Shown: positions 11,301 through 26,300 of the stretch, piece by piece
Position numbering within the stretch: position 1 is the first letter of the stretch
How the letters are laid out: the number at the start of each line of letters is the position of its first letter
Source of the DNA: Vesta saturnalis
Lineage: Eukaryota; Arthropoda; Insecta; Coleoptera; Lampyridae
Assembly (NCBI GenBank): GCA_036346205.1
Contig: JARFJB010000002.1
Coordinates: 5,093,501-5,157,500, forward strand
Direction: 5' to 3'
DNA: 64,000 bases
Position numbers and translations under genes: made by a program
Notes under the pieces: model-generated
Seen by the model: the letters and a program-made list of their open reading frames with translations, nothing else
Databases searched by the model: none
What the model was told of the DNA's origin: nothing

Positions 11301-14300
11301 ATCGATTTTTATGTGCTTTCTGGCGGTGAGTTATGGTAGTTAAGTTGTCATTGGCAATCGTTAAATTGGTTTTGGCGGATAAATAACTTACTCTCCACGT
11401 GCGCTGTCAGCAATAATACCAATACTGTTAGTTACTGCATAGTACCGCACGTAAATACGTCATGTAAATAATGCTAACAACCCTTTTAGTTTTGCAAGTA
11501 CTCCATCAAAATCCCCGGGAAATGTACGCCGAATTCCACTAGTGCATAATCCCTCGATTTTACCTAACTGTAAATGGAATGGGGATTAATAGCAAAAAGA
11601 TTTAATGTGATTTCAATCATGCAATTATAATAATTAGTAGATATGCCTAAATTTAATAAATGCTAGAGGAATTGAATTCTGATTTAGTGACGGATGCACC
11701 TTCGCGTTCTCAATTAATTTCAAAATCTCTGCCATGAGTATTTTTGCCGACAAAATAATAATTATAAACCACCGTGTAATGTTGAAATAGCACAAGTAAG
11801 AGCAGCAGAAGTTTTACAAACACATCATGTGCCTAAATTAAAGAAGGTAATTGAGAGCAAGAAAAGGAACCTTCTGTTACCGAAAACAAGTCAGAAGTTT
11901 AAAACAGACGGTATATCTGACAAGACCAGGTATAGTTTATTCAAAGTATGCTGAGAAAGAATGTGTTACATTAAGAACAGTCAGAAATACGTTAGTAGAG
12001 AACGAATTGCCAATAGCGTCTCAACCTACCATAGGTAAAATATTGAATAATATTGGTTTCAAATTCAAATAAGATTAATCGGAGAGCGCTTTGCAAAAAA
12101 GCGGATGTCAAGATGAAACGTGGGTGCTTGCTAGAGGATTACGATTGGTTTTTTTATAGAATAATAGCTTAATATTGGACGCAAACTCAAAATCGTATGA
12201 TTATCAAGACATGGACGCGACAAATTTTGAAAAGTGGTTGAATGATTAGCGATTACTAAAGCTACAGCGGCCATCTTTATTTGATAAGGACACCGCTGCT
12301 TACCATTCGCTTGTAGTAGAAAAATGCCATCTTCTTCATTGGAAAAAAGAAGAATTAGAAAAGTGGTTAACGATGTTAAGATAGGTCTTTTAAACCTTGC
12401 TAAGCAACGAAAATATGAAAAGCAATATGTAGTGGATAACATGGCTGTTTAATACCTAGATTGCTATCATATATATACGATCGGTGAATAGGTGAAATAT
12501 GTGATGGTGAAACTTGGAAAAGACAATATAGCATAATGAAATTATATAAAATATAATATCCAAGTGGTAGTCTGGAAAACAATTGCTTGATATAACGACT
12601 GAACCTTTAATAATTCCGGCGAATGATGGAAATTCAGATGTCAGTGATGCTGAAGATGATAATTTTATACCTATCTTTCATCAACAATTTCTTTGTTTTG
12701 TTTTTCATTTAATAAATAGTTATATTAATTTTATTTAATGTTACATGTACCTATTTGTAAATGTTTGTAAACACCTATTTTTTAAATAATGTTCTTAATT
12801 AGTCTATTATTAGTTTGTCTTTATGTAAAATAATCCAAAGAAATATACCAACGTACCTATACAAAAAATAAAATGATTAGACTTTCTAATATGTTTATTA
12901 ATGTTTCCGTCACTAATATTCTGATTAGATTATTGAAATCAGATTAAATCCTGCCTCTATTAAAAACATTTACATTTACAGTTAGGTAAAATATTTAAGA
13001 AATTACCGAATTATTACAAATAAAGGGAAAATCACTATTATTCTTTCCAAAGTATAAGTTTACAGTAATAAACTAATTTTGTAATTACTCTAATTACTTT
13101 CTGTAGAGGTTCGTGGACATTTTATTTACGTACTCTTATAAAATAGAAAACCAATTACGATGTATAAAAACGCCTATAAGCGACAGGAAGACGTTAATTA
13201 TAATTATTAAGCTCTTATTTTCACATACATGATTGAAATCACATTAAAGCTTTTGTCTATTGGTTACTATTACTTAAACGTTTGTATAAATTAACGCTTT
13301 CCTTTTAATGATGCATTTAATGTGCAATTTTGTATGCATTTACATAGACTGTTTTTCTTAAAAATACTGAATAATATACTTGCCTTCTAACCCAAATGCC
13401 ATGTCTTAGAATGACAAAAGGTATATACCCTCACGAGCAGTATTAATATAAGCGATAATCCTTTTTTGAAACATCCATTTTATCGCCTATATTTTAAAAA
13501 TTTTGCCCCATCAAAAATCACACAATTGTTATATTTATGTTGCGTTAAAACGCAACGAACGGATGTTTTACTTAATTCTACTGATCTTCCAATGCCCGTC
13601 GCCGGTAATAGAACGGAAAATTGGTGTTGACATTCTTATGCGACTTTTCTATTTTGTACAAACCATCAGTGTCTATCTACTGAAAGTTTTGTTGAAATTT
13701 AAATTCAACTTGCCAATAAGCAATTCCTTTCACCTTCTCCATCAAGCACAGAACTAACAAAGATTTATCGAAATTGATTGTCACATCATGATTAAAGCAA
13801 TGTTTAACATTAGAATTAACTAACCATGCATAACAAGTTTATGTTTTAACGTTTTACATTTTAATTGTTGACATCTACTTATGTTTGATAATGATGAACC
13901 AATTTAACTAATAAACCATATGTGTACATCAGTATACTTGGAAAAGCTTAAAATAAACAAAACAAGAATTCCTTGAGTGGGATTTGAACCCAGGATCAGT
14001 TCTTTGCTAAAGAACTGTGTTACCAACTTCACTTCCGAGCGAGCAAATCCTAAACCTCATCTGTATGTATTTTTGTTAGTTACGATGAATTCTAATTTTA
14101 ATGTATTAACGTGATCAGTCGCCTTTTTGTGTACATGTCATGTGAGCCTGCAATTTAGTAAGTTTCACACATGATATAGTGCTTGACTGATTATATTTTA
14201 TTTTTTTTCTGTATGTACTTATAATTTATAAATAGTTAGGTACATACAATTATTATATTATGAATGAACATTGTTCGAATAACTTATTTCCTTCTATAGT

Positions 14301-17300
14301 TTACCATTGATATTGCTTTAGCAAATAAACTTAAAATCATTCAAGTGCTTTGTCGTGTTAAGCCACGGCATCACATGACATATTCACAAAAAGGTGACTG
14401 TGATCGCTTTAATACTTTAAAATTAGTATTCCTCATAACTAATAAAAACACATACAGGTATGGAAAAATATTATCGCGGGTCTGACTTATAATAAGTAAA
14501 ACAAAGACAGTACAATCAGTTCACATGCTAAGTGAGATAGAATACACAACAAACTAAAAGCGCTGATGCCATACATGCGTCTTTTGAGTAGGCTAATATC
14601 AATGACACATTTAATTGCTACTGTCAACAAGAATTGTATGTATTCCACTGAAGAAAAAATACAGATTATTAAGTGGTATTATTCAGGAAGCACTGCACAA
14701 GAAATAATGGGCAGGTTTGCTTTTTCCTTTGAAAAGAGGTCAATTCTATCAGAAAGTACGATTATGCGTAGTGTTTGTATATTTGAAAGGTGTGAATGTT
14801 TAAATAATTGTAGAAAATGCAGTAACATTGATGGTGAGCATCCTGGTCTTAACCTAAACGAAGAGCATGAACCCCAAGAAATTGCAGTGTGTAGTTTAGC
14901 AGAAACTAATTTCCCGTACAATAGTACAAAAATTGCTGAAGAAATGAATATTGAACCAAGAACAGTTCGCAATATCTTGAAAAGGAATAAATACCGTTGC
15001 TATAAGTTGCAAACTACACAAGAAATTTTTCCAGAAGATCATCAAAAGCATATGGAATTTTGTGAAGATATGATGAATCGGGCTAATGAAAACGAAAGAT
15101 TTATTGAAAATATATTGTGTACCGACGAGTGTTCTTTTAACTTATATGGCCATCACAATCTGTCTGTCGCTGTTGGTTACTCTCGGGAAACAAACACATT
15201 AGTATTCCTTACCGGACACAATACCCCCAAAAAGTTAATATGTGGACAGGAATTTTAGGCAATTCCATAATTGGTCCATTTTTTATCAACGAAAACTTGA
15301 ATGCGGACAAATATTTAGAACTGTTGAGAAACCAGATAGTTCCAGCTGTTCAACGCCTCAATATAAATTTTGATGACATTTGGTATCAAGAAGATGGCTG
15401 TCCTGCTCATACTGCAATAAGAGTTCAACAGTTTTTGGAAACTAAGTTACCTAACCGTACTATTAGTGGAAAAGGTACTATTAAATATCCTCCTAGCTCA
15501 CCTGATATCGCGCGAACGACTTTTTTGTTTGGAGAAATTTATGGGCACAGACATGAACGTGCTAACAATTTGGACGAACTTCGTGTCAAAATTACAGACT
15601 CTTTAAACAGCATCACCCAAGAAAGAAAACACCCAAACTGAATTTTATCACAGATTGGGTTACTGCCTTGCGCATGGTGGAGGTCTTTTCGAAAATTTTA
15701 TGAAGTAGAGTTTTGAAAAAAGTGTATTCTGTTCATTTTTAAAAATAGTTGGTTTTTCAATAAGAATTATAATGCTAAAGTTAAACCTTAAACTTAAGTT
15801 ATACTATCAATGTAAATGTTAATGTTCTTGTTTGTAGCTCTCGTAAGTTTCTTCTTGGTTCTTCCTACGAGTAGTAATCGAACCATGTCATAAATTTGCA
15901 ATTACAATAAAGTTCAATAAAGTCTTAAGCTTCATATAAAAACCGCTAAATTGCGATAATAAAACTAAAATCCATTAAACATCTCGGTGAACTTCCGGGC
16001 AAAATGATTGGCTCAACTAACCAAAAATAACTGGTCAAAACGGAAATTAATTATTCAATTTAAAACGAAAAATATGTCACAACAAAATATCCGAAACGCG
16101 CTCAAATATTAATAAAGGTCCTAAAATTTAATAAACTTCAATATCGGGGTCGTTATACCTAATTCGAAAAGTGCACAGCTCATTCCCAAACAGATAAACA
16201 AACTTGCTTACCTTATCGCAAACCAGGTAAAACGACGAATTACAGTCGGTAGTCGATTTCTATAAAAACTTCAAAAACAATTTGCGAATACTCTCAAAGC
16301 AATCGCGTCTAACAATAAACCGATGATCGGTTGACGACCTATTTACTTCATAATCCACGTTACGTTAAACTTGAGACTTAGCTTCAAATGCACTTATATC
16401 AACCCAAACAACTCTTATCTCTTAAAGAATCCACTCTCAAATTAAATTAAAACATTGAAAAGTCGTTACTGTACAAATTGCATAAATTCAAAATTCTCAT
16501 CTTTTAAATTTTGATTGCACGTAATTAAACTAACGGTATTGAATGAAATGGAATCACATTATTTCGTATACTGTACAGAAAAATAATCATTAACATTCAA
16601 TGCGTTATTACAGAAGTTTAAAAAAGACTATTAATTTCGTAAAATCTATTGAATCAGTGGAATTGACGCTAGCTAGTTCAATTTTTCCTCAAAACCTATT
16701 GTAACTTAACTTAAAAAAACACCAATAACGACTATTGAAAACGTCGAACATTCAAATTTAACAAATTAAAAAAATATACAGATCGATTTTAGCAAAGTCT
16801 GCATGAACAGAAATAACACAGCAAGAATGAAATAAATCTCGGATGGATACGCTTTGAAACCAAAATGAATAACTGCAGACCATTAGGTGAACTTTAAATA
16901 AAAGTGTATTCAACCTTCAACAAATACAAATAAAAAACTGGCACTTCATTACGAACGTCAATAACATCCAAAATATACGTACGTAAGCGGTTACCTTTAA
17001 TTTATGATCAGGCCTTCGCAACAATTTGCCTGTCTGAACCTTCCCTCTTCCTTTATACGGCAATAACGGTAGCGGATGACCCTCCAGTTACTGGATCAGT
17101 AAAGGATCACCTGCGGCTTCTTCAATATCGTAACCAACCTCCGACAGTTTTTCAACTCGTAAATTTCACGAGTTAATTAATTAGTGTTATCTAGTTCAAA
17201 GCAAAAATGATTAACTATGGTATCTCTGGTTTACTATAACCGCACCTGAACTACTATTTACAATACGTGCACTGGCGAAACTACAAAATTTTTCTGGGGG

Positions 17301-20300
17301 GGTGCCTGGCCCCACGGGCTTTTTTTGGGGAGGGGTGCGTATAAAAATTTTGTTGGGGCGTACACACCACTTTTTTATAGATGCATGCGCATGAAAACTA
17401 CGTCAATCTTGTTTTCACTCTCAATTTTAAACAGTTTTGGTTTTCATCATCATGGTTTGTCATATACCTACTTTAAGTAAAAGACTTTCTTGTTTTCACA
17501 TTTTATTTAGGAAATATAACATATAAGTATGAATAAAAAAAACTTCAAACTAATTTTAGTTTTCTATCTGTTTTTATAAAAACAGAGAGAACTTGTTCAG
17601 CCGACAATTTCTGCTTAACTAAAGCATTTTCGATACAGAGAAGTGATAAATTTGAAAATCTATCTTGTACCATTGTGGTTCTCAGTCATGTTTTTATCCG
17701 CCTCATAGCGGAGAAAATTCTTTCGCAACCAGCTGAACTGATTGGAAGGCCTACAGCAATTTGTAGTATTTTGTAAAGATTTGGAGTCAGATCCCCCTTC
17801 ACTTGAACTTTTAGATTTTCCAACGTGATTTCAAGATTTTTATTTTTGAATAAATTTCGTATCACTAAAACTTCAGCTTGAAGTGTTGAGATTTCGATAT
17901 TGAAGGCCCTCTGATAATTGGCGACGAACTCAAATGCTTGATCCAAATCTAGCTTCATAAAGGAATCAATCGATCTTGCAAGGGGAAGATTTTCAAATCG
18001 TTTTTTCATATTGCCAATCACGTTGTCCATGACTTGGTAGTAAATGTTGACTTTCCAGTATTCGGGAGCTGTAGTTCCTGCAATTATGTCGATCAGAGAT
18101 GATTTACCCAGGGTTGAGTCAGATAGATATTCATTAAGCCTTTGTGGTTGCTTCCTTTTTTTTTGAAATCCTTGAAGGCTCCAAACAAATGTCTTGTTCT
18201 CCTGAGAATTTTTCTATTTCACTCCACAGGTCCTCAAATTTGTTTCTCTTCTCTTCAAAGCTACTTATAGTGCTATCTATGATATCACTAGCCTGACCTA
18301 GTGTGGCATCTTTTCTCTGAAAATATTTACTCAGTACATTTGCGACCATTAACACTGAATGGAAGACGAACAAGCAAACGATAAATTGTGGCTTTATCAT
18401 TGATGCCTGTATTCCAAGTGCTTCTACAGAATTTTTGTCTCGCCCTTGTTCAATTTCCTCATCCAGAGCATTTCGAATTTCTTGGAAATTTTTCAAAAGG
18501 GATTTGCAATTTTTATATCGACAACTCCACCTGGTACTGCTAAGACTTTCCATTTCGGCCCCCGACTTTATACCTAGAGCATCACGGGCGTTTATGCGAT
18601 GAGAGTGATGACCGGGTTGAGAAAAGTGGACGTATATTGCCTCCACAGTGTTGAAAAATGCAGCAGTGTTGAAAAATGCAGCTGCAGTAGACACCTCAGC
18701 ACAACTGTCGACAATTACCAAGTTCATTCTGTGTGCCAAGCAATGAAAGTAAATGGCTTGTGGATGATCCTCCCTTATTTTGGCTTGCAGTCCTTGGTGT
18801 TTCCCAGATATAACACTGGCTCCATCATAAGATTGGCCAATTAATATGGCGTTATTCAACAAACTGCATTTACTTAGATACTTTTTAATAAGTATTTTTA
18901 AACTCTCGGCATCTCTAGAAGAAGAACAATCTACGAAACCAAGAAAACGTTCCTCAACTTCCAAGCCTACGGTATATCTGATTGCCACGGACAATTGTTC
19001 TTGTTTGTAGCACCTAGCTTCATCAACCATTATCGAAAAAAAACCACATTGCCGCACTTCTACAATCTGTTCAATAACAAGTTGAGATGCGATGCTTATT
19101 ATTTCATTTTGTATTTTGGAACTGCAATAACTGATATGTCTGTCTAGATGCATCGAAAAATTCGTGTCATGTTTTGCCATAAGTTCACCCAACTCCAGAA
19201 CATTTCCTCGGTTAGTTGTGTCTTCTCGGTGTCCTCGAAGTGGCAGCCCTTGACGTGTCAAGTATAAAATCATGTCGATTAATTTTATCATATAATCTCG
19301 GTTCTGTATTATCATTTCTTCATGTTGTATGGTTAGCTTCTTATGAACATCTCCGGCCTTCAAGGAATGCTTGTAGCCTACAAACCTTTGCATACAGTCA
19401 CTGTGAGCCAAAGAGGTGTCATGTTTTTTCAGCGACTCACTTAGTTTCCTCCAATTACTGAACCCATTAATCGAAAACTTTTCATTTTGATCTCGAATAT
19501 TTGCAGAATGCCGAACATGTCTGCAGACAAAGCAGAACGCTTTATCTAACTTCACACTATATTCAAGCCACTGATAAGTATCAAAGAATTGAGACGAAAA
19601 CGATCTCCGTGTATCTCCAAATGAACTTTTTGGAAAAACAACCCTTGGGCCCCTTGGCTGCGAAGGACCACTATCAAGAGTTCCCAGATCTTGATCTTCT
19701 GGATCATTTCGTCCTCTTTGATTTGTTGCTGCAGATGTAAAAACATCGGATGTTTTGCTACCTTGCCCTTCTTCAGCGGCTTTATTTACATCTTCTCGTA
19801 TGCCTCCACCAACATTTTCTATATTTGAAGTTGAAGATTGTGTTAAATCACAAACGATCTCCATATTTGTTGTTGAGTCACATACTGGAGTAGACGTTTG
19901 CCTTGTCTCAGTCTCATCTTTGTCGGGTTGGTTTGTGGCAGATTTGAAAAACGATCGTATGTCTTTGAATTTCTTCATGTTCAAACCGCCCACAATCTGC
20001 AATCTGCAACGCAAATAAAAACAAATTTATAAACAACGAAGCTAACTACTCGGACACTGATGGGGAAACAAGTAAAAGGCGTGAAAGAAAGAACAAAACA
20101 AAATCCCTTTGCAGTTTTAACTTTAAACTATTATTATTATTATTAGCTGAAACTTGTGATGCAATCTTTCCTTTTTTTTTCACCCATCAAAATTTTAACA
20201 TCTTATAATACTCTAAAACAAACATACAAATAAATAAAATTACCTTAGTCCTTAGTTATTTGTGGCAGTTGGCCTTGGCAGTGGCTATTTGTTTGCTTTG

Positions 20301-23300
20301 ATGTTTTATTTCACACAGCACTGTGCTGTCAACGCAGAAGACTCAGAACATGGAACACCGAACACAGGTTATATTGGCACTTGGCTCATAATAATAATAT
20401 TACATAAAACATTAAACATAACTATAACAAGTACTGACCCCATGAATTCATCGCGCGTTGCAGCGTTGCTTATATACGTACCGATGACGCAAGCAACCCT
20501 TCTCGAATCTTCTAGCAGTTCGATGACTAATAATTTACGTAAGCTGCTGCCTGCGTCTGCCGAGGCATCGTAATTCTGATTCATACATTTAAATTGTTCG
20601 GAATAATAAGTCACCATTTCCGGTATGTTACACTATTTTTAAGTTTCAAGTCTCGCTTCCTTTATAAAAAGTTATCTTTTAGAATGTTAATGTGAACTGT
20701 ATGTAAACTAATCTAATCTACTAATCTTTGCGGCGTCTTTATGCTTGCTGGGTTTACTACATCATGCTGTTGTTTATGCATCAACACTCAACGAATATCA
20801 GTATCATGAACCAAAACAATTCCAAGAGCGCCACAGTCAGCAGTCTACCGCCGCCGCTTAGCTTAGCTAAACAAATATTATTTCACCGATACAACTTATG
20901 CTCGAATGACGAATATTCTAATGTCCTTACATAATAAATAATAATTAATAATTGTACTTATCACTATGTCACTATTACTACTCGTTAGTTTATCGCAATG
21001 GTTTAAGATTTAACGAATTAAGTTGTTAGATGGAATTTAAGATAAGAATGAAAAGTGGGGAAGTGTTCCGTTTTTCTGGGGTGTGTCACGGCTTGCCTGG
21101 GGTGTGCCTGGCACACCTTGCACCCCCTAGTTTCGCCACTGAATACGTGATTGCTTCTATTTATATAAAACTTATTAAAGCGATAACTATTTACAGCAAA
21201 TTTATCATTTATCACTTATTACACAAGCAATTCGAGAAAACGCGATAATCAATCCAAAATTCGGACCGGCACTTATTCAATACCAGGACCTTGTTCAAGG
21301 ACTACACAGCTGCCAGGACTGACGATTTTCAATTATTATTACCGGGTATCCCTAAAAGATTTCCTATGGTAAATTCACCACCCCAGTAAGACATAAAAGT
21401 TCAATCTCCTACCCCTTTCGCACGCATCCCGCGAACGCCTCTTACGACAACGTGAGCCTACTACATTTCTATCTTGACTGCCTAAAGGTTCCTTAAGTTT
21501 CAACCATCTTCTTAATTAACCACTTACACAGCTTCGTTACTTTAAGTTATAAAAACAAAAAGATTTCGGAAATAAGTTGGAAAAGATTACGTCATGTACT
21601 TAAACCTGCACTCGAGAAAAACATCATGTAATATGACCTGTTTCGGCAACTGATAATTTAGAAAAAGTTACCCTCACATAACGTATATAGAGTCCAACAT
21701 CTTTGTTTAATTAAAATAAATTTATCAAAATGACCCGTCTAACTGACGCCCAAATGCTTTCAAAACTGAAACTATGCTTTATACAAAGTAGTAATGTTAG
21801 TACTGAACATAATTTTTCAAGACGCAATTTCGCTTTCAACTAACGATAATTACCAATAGTTAAAATAACGAGAAATAACTATTATTTACACAAAACTAAT
21901 CCAAAATCTCCTTTACTGAAATATGAATACCCACGTGCGCAATGAACCGTAAGTTTACAACAGACTTCAATTTATCAATGGTAATGAAATCGAGAATAAA
22001 AATACATATCTGATCTTCACAGATTTGGAATTATAACTTGTAATTTGTAATCAAAATCCCGCTATCTCCAAACGATGTAAAAATTTGATTAAAGCTTCCA
22101 AAAAATTCACACTCTGACGCGTTCAATTTTAATGATCTACTACATTTCTGATTCTGGATACGAATGAATCTTGAGGTTCCAAAATAATAACGAATATTCG
22201 GTAGATTTGAACATACGTGTCCATTTAGACCAGTGTGAAAATTGATCAGTTTGGACATATGCTGTTTCTTCTATAAGGCTTTCCCTTTTATGTGTTTTCA
22301 TTTCTTTTACAGATACAGTTTCGTGGCCAGGTAAACGGTTTGTGCGTAATTGCTACAGAATGATTTTTTTCTTGGTTAAGAGAACAATCAATACCATGCC
22401 AAAGAAGTAATTGCCGTAATATAGTTTGTGATGCACGTTAGGTGGGATTGGTCTACTTAGTCGAACAACTATATTGCGTTCGGTTCCTAAATCTGGCTCA
22501 TTCTTTACAGTAGTGTACCCACTTTTTTCCTGCAGAGTTTGAAATTGTAGGAGAATCCTGATACTCCCAGAGAGTACCCACATCTTGTACCCCCGCTTGT
22601 GTGGTATGTTTGGATTATATGTTTTGAGCCTTGAACGCCCTTAGAACGAGATTGTTTGCTCATCACCAGACAAATTTGCTTCAAATGGAATAGCCTAGCA
22701 TGCCTCTCTAACTTGATTAATGACCGGTAAAATTTTGTCAATGCTTCTAGCATTGTCTAAACTATTGTTACTACAATTCAAGAAACATTTAATTGTTTCA
22801 AAGCTATTAACCGGTATAATATCCGTAACTTCGGGTATCCTAATTTGTGGTGCCCAGTATATCTCCAGGTTGTCGGTTGCCTAATAAGTGACATCCACAG
22901 CAATATACCCATAATCCGTTCTACTTCTTCGATGCTAAAGCATATCGGTCCATTTGGATTTGTTTGAGCATGTTTGCTTAACAGTTTTACAAATAAAGTT
23001 TTCGGAAAAGAAGTACTTGAATAACTTATACGGATTATTCAATTGTAAGGTGTTTTCGGTCAATAATTCATTACCATGGAACGCACTTTCTTCTACATTT
23101 TTGGTAGTAATTGTTCTTTTGCAGTTGATTTTTTCTCTAATGGATTGCTTAGGTGTGATATTCTGGGACAAAGGAAGTTCATCCTCATCATCATAGTTTT
23201 CATCCTCGTCGTAGTTTACCGTAGGCGCTTGTTGTTTCGTCATCGTAAAGCTGAGAATCCCCACTTCCTGAAGGGATTTCTAAAATATGACATTCGGCTA

Positions 23301-26300
23301 CTATCTTACGCCTGTAGAACGATGTTTAATTCATTTCACTGAAAAAAGATGATACTATGAAAAAATCCGATAATTCAGATAGAGACGTGATTTGTCGTTT
23401 TTATGCACGATCTTCCCTTCCAAGAACATACATTATCTTAAGAGTTTTTTGGTAGAACGCAATTCCACAAAATGATTTTAAAGCCAACACAACTTATATT
23501 ATACCCTATATAATTTTATAATTATTAAGAACAAAACTTACCTTTATTATTACGAGTATAACGTATAAGTGTATCGCCGAACATAAAATTCTAATTCTCA
23601 ACTGCTCGCGACATCTACCGGATAACCACTGCATTAACACCATATACAATATGATAATGTAAACTTTCACCATTATTACACATAATTAAAATACTTAGAT
23701 TTTTTGGGTTTTTAATGGTTTATTTATGTTTTACCCAACTGTATCCGTTGTCCTCAGTAGTAGGAAACTCCTTTATAATTATTTAAGATTTCCAAACAAA
23801 TATATGAAATTTGAAAAAGTGAAAACGCAAACATAAACCTGCTATTAATAGAACAGTTTGATAAACGTATAAAGCCAACTATCGAATGCAATTTTAATAA
23901 AGAATAACTAGATCCTTAATTAATTAAATACTGTTAAACTGCCTTGAAGATCAGAAATCAGAACATCCTCTAACGGTCGAAGGCTAACAGTGAAAAATCT
24001 CATAATCATGGAACAAATTTAACAGAATTTAATCAAAGTATGATGTAAGTATAAAGTTAAATTGAAATTGATAAAAGCATTCACAAATAGAAACTTGACA
24101 TCAATTAAAAATCTAGTAGAATCTAACAAAAAAATAGCTTTGTTAATAATTGTAAGTGTTACTTTACAGTGAAAACACAATGTAGTACGTTTAATATAAT
24201 TTTTAGTTTTAATTTTATTTCAACTACATATGTATAAATTATCGTACTGTGGTAATGTAACATATAAGGTAAAGCATTTACTTCAAGGTCTAGGAAAAAA
24301 CAGCAAAAACCTGGACATACCAAAAGCTAAAATTAAAATTAAGACGTGTCATTGTGCCTTGTTTTAATTAACATGCCAAAGCCTATTTAAACGGGAATTT
24401 TCTTCTTGCCTATTGATGTTATTGGGATGTTTATATATCTCAATAGCTTCATGTTGTAAACGAACATAATAATGAGTTTGTCTTGACAATATTTTCATAT
24501 TACCAAATTGAACGTCATGATTTAAATTATTTAAAGCATGCTCAGCTACCGCAGATTTTTCTAGTTAACCTAATCTACAACATTTCATATGTTCTTTATG
24601 TCTTGTATCAAAGCATCGTATAATTTAAAAAAAGCACAATGGTACGTCTTAATTTAAATTTTAATTTATTTTTTAGTATGTCTAGGTTTTTTACCGTGTT
24701 TTTTTACTAGACCTTGAAGTAAATGCTTTACCAATTATGTACGAAATTACCACATCACTATAATTAGGGCATGTAGTTGGAATTAAAATTGAAAATTATA
24801 TTAAATGTACCACATTGTGTTTTCACTGTAAAATAACACTTGCATTTATTAACAAAGCTATTTTTTTGTTAGATTTGACTGGATTATTTTAATTGATGTC
24901 AAGTTTCTATTTGTGAATGCTTTTGTCAATTTCATATTAAAAGTTTCTTCACAATTTTGCATAATTTAATTAAATTTGCTTTTTGATTATGACATTTTTT
25001 GCTGTTAGCCTACGGCCGTTAGAGGGTGTTTCTGTTTGTCATCTTCAAGGCAGTTTAAGATTATTTAATTTATTAAGGATCTAGTTATTCTTTACTAAAA
25101 TTGTATTTCAATTTTCATAAATTTGTTTCAACATCTTAAAACAATTATAAAAGATTTTACTACTACTGAGGAAGATAACAGTAAATGCTATCGAAACATA
25201 CAGATTTGTGTGAAACTTAAATACAAAAATACACCATTAAAAACCCAAAAAAGCTAAGTATGTTAACTTTATACCTACAATGTTCCTGAAAGGGAACACC
25301 ATGTGCGACACGAACATATTGCAGAAGGGGAACCCTACACTACACTTATAAGTTTGTGTTCTCACATGGGAACATTGTGCAATAGGGGTTAAATCGTATT
25401 AGATTTGCTTCCTCCGTAGTGTAGGAGGAATTCCTTTTTTGTATGTACTTATAAATTTATGAATAACTGGGTACATACAATTAGTAGATTACGTATGAAC
25501 TTCGTTCAAATAAAATTTTCCTTCTAAAAATTACTTTTTTAGATTTCGAAATTTATGAAATTTAATGAATTATTATTTATAAAATGAAATTTATGAAATT
25601 GATCTTAATGATTAAAAGCAATTTAGTTCAGAAAATAATTTAATTTCTGTGTAGGTCCAAACATTTGAACCAGGTGAAATGGTACAAGTTTTAGACAATT
25701 TACCAAAAGCACGTTTAGTTTCACGGTGTAAGCAAGGATTAGTTTACGTAGCTTCTGTTAGTCAGGTATGGTGTTTGCATGGAGTTGATATCTCAAAGCA
25801 ACGAGAAATGCTATTAAAAGATAAACAATTTCAGTTAGCACTTACATTAACGGTATTAATTATACAAATTTCTGTTTAAGCTTTTTTATATTAAATTTTT
25901 AGAAAGTATCTACTGAGACAGAAGAGGATAAATGTGAAACAACTCACCAAATTCAAACATTATTAGCATATGACTTATTTGCAAATAAGGAATTTACAAA
26001 AAGTATGAAAGAATTTTTGAAATTAGATACTGATCCTTACGACGTGATTAGGCTATTTCCTGATTTATTGCCACAACAATCGAATATACCTGAAATGCAG
26101 GAAGTGTCTGAAACACTTACAGAACGTGAATTAGAGGATGGGCTTTTAGCACTCATAGAATACCTAACAGAAGTTCGTCATAAGTTGCAAACCGAAGCAA
26201 AAGTATGTTTTGTTAAAATTAATTTTACAATTTAGTTATTTTATTTTCCAGCCAAACGTCAATGCAAGTGGGAATCTAAATGAAAAATCAAGTAGTAACA

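Larger units (their letters stand above)
23692..25260. mobile_element. Penelope-like element remnant: two inverted 3' copies around a GIY-YIG fragment
   Basis: The left arm (23692 to about 24355) and right arm (about 24630-25260) are diverged inverted copies. Their outer ends are TACTTAG.TTTTTTGGGTTTTTAATGG and its complement. The centre (24364-24618, minus strand) encodes the end of a GIY-YIG endonuclease of Penelope type. Both arms carry a CTACTACTGAGGA motif followed by an A-rich GAAAC/AAAAC motif. An inverted, truncated partner next to a 5'-truncated copy is a known arrangement for Penelope-like retroelements. Confidence 0.78.
8345..25654. other. Vps39 intron 5 (17.3 kb), filled with transposons
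   Basis: Donor GTGAAG at 8345 and acceptor TGTGTAG ending at 25654 join ...DSVE to VQTFEPGEM without loss of frame. This intron is roughly 350 times longer than its siblings. At least seven independent elements or relics account for much of the excess. Both host exons flanking it remain intact, so the insertions were tolerated. Confidence 0.9.
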
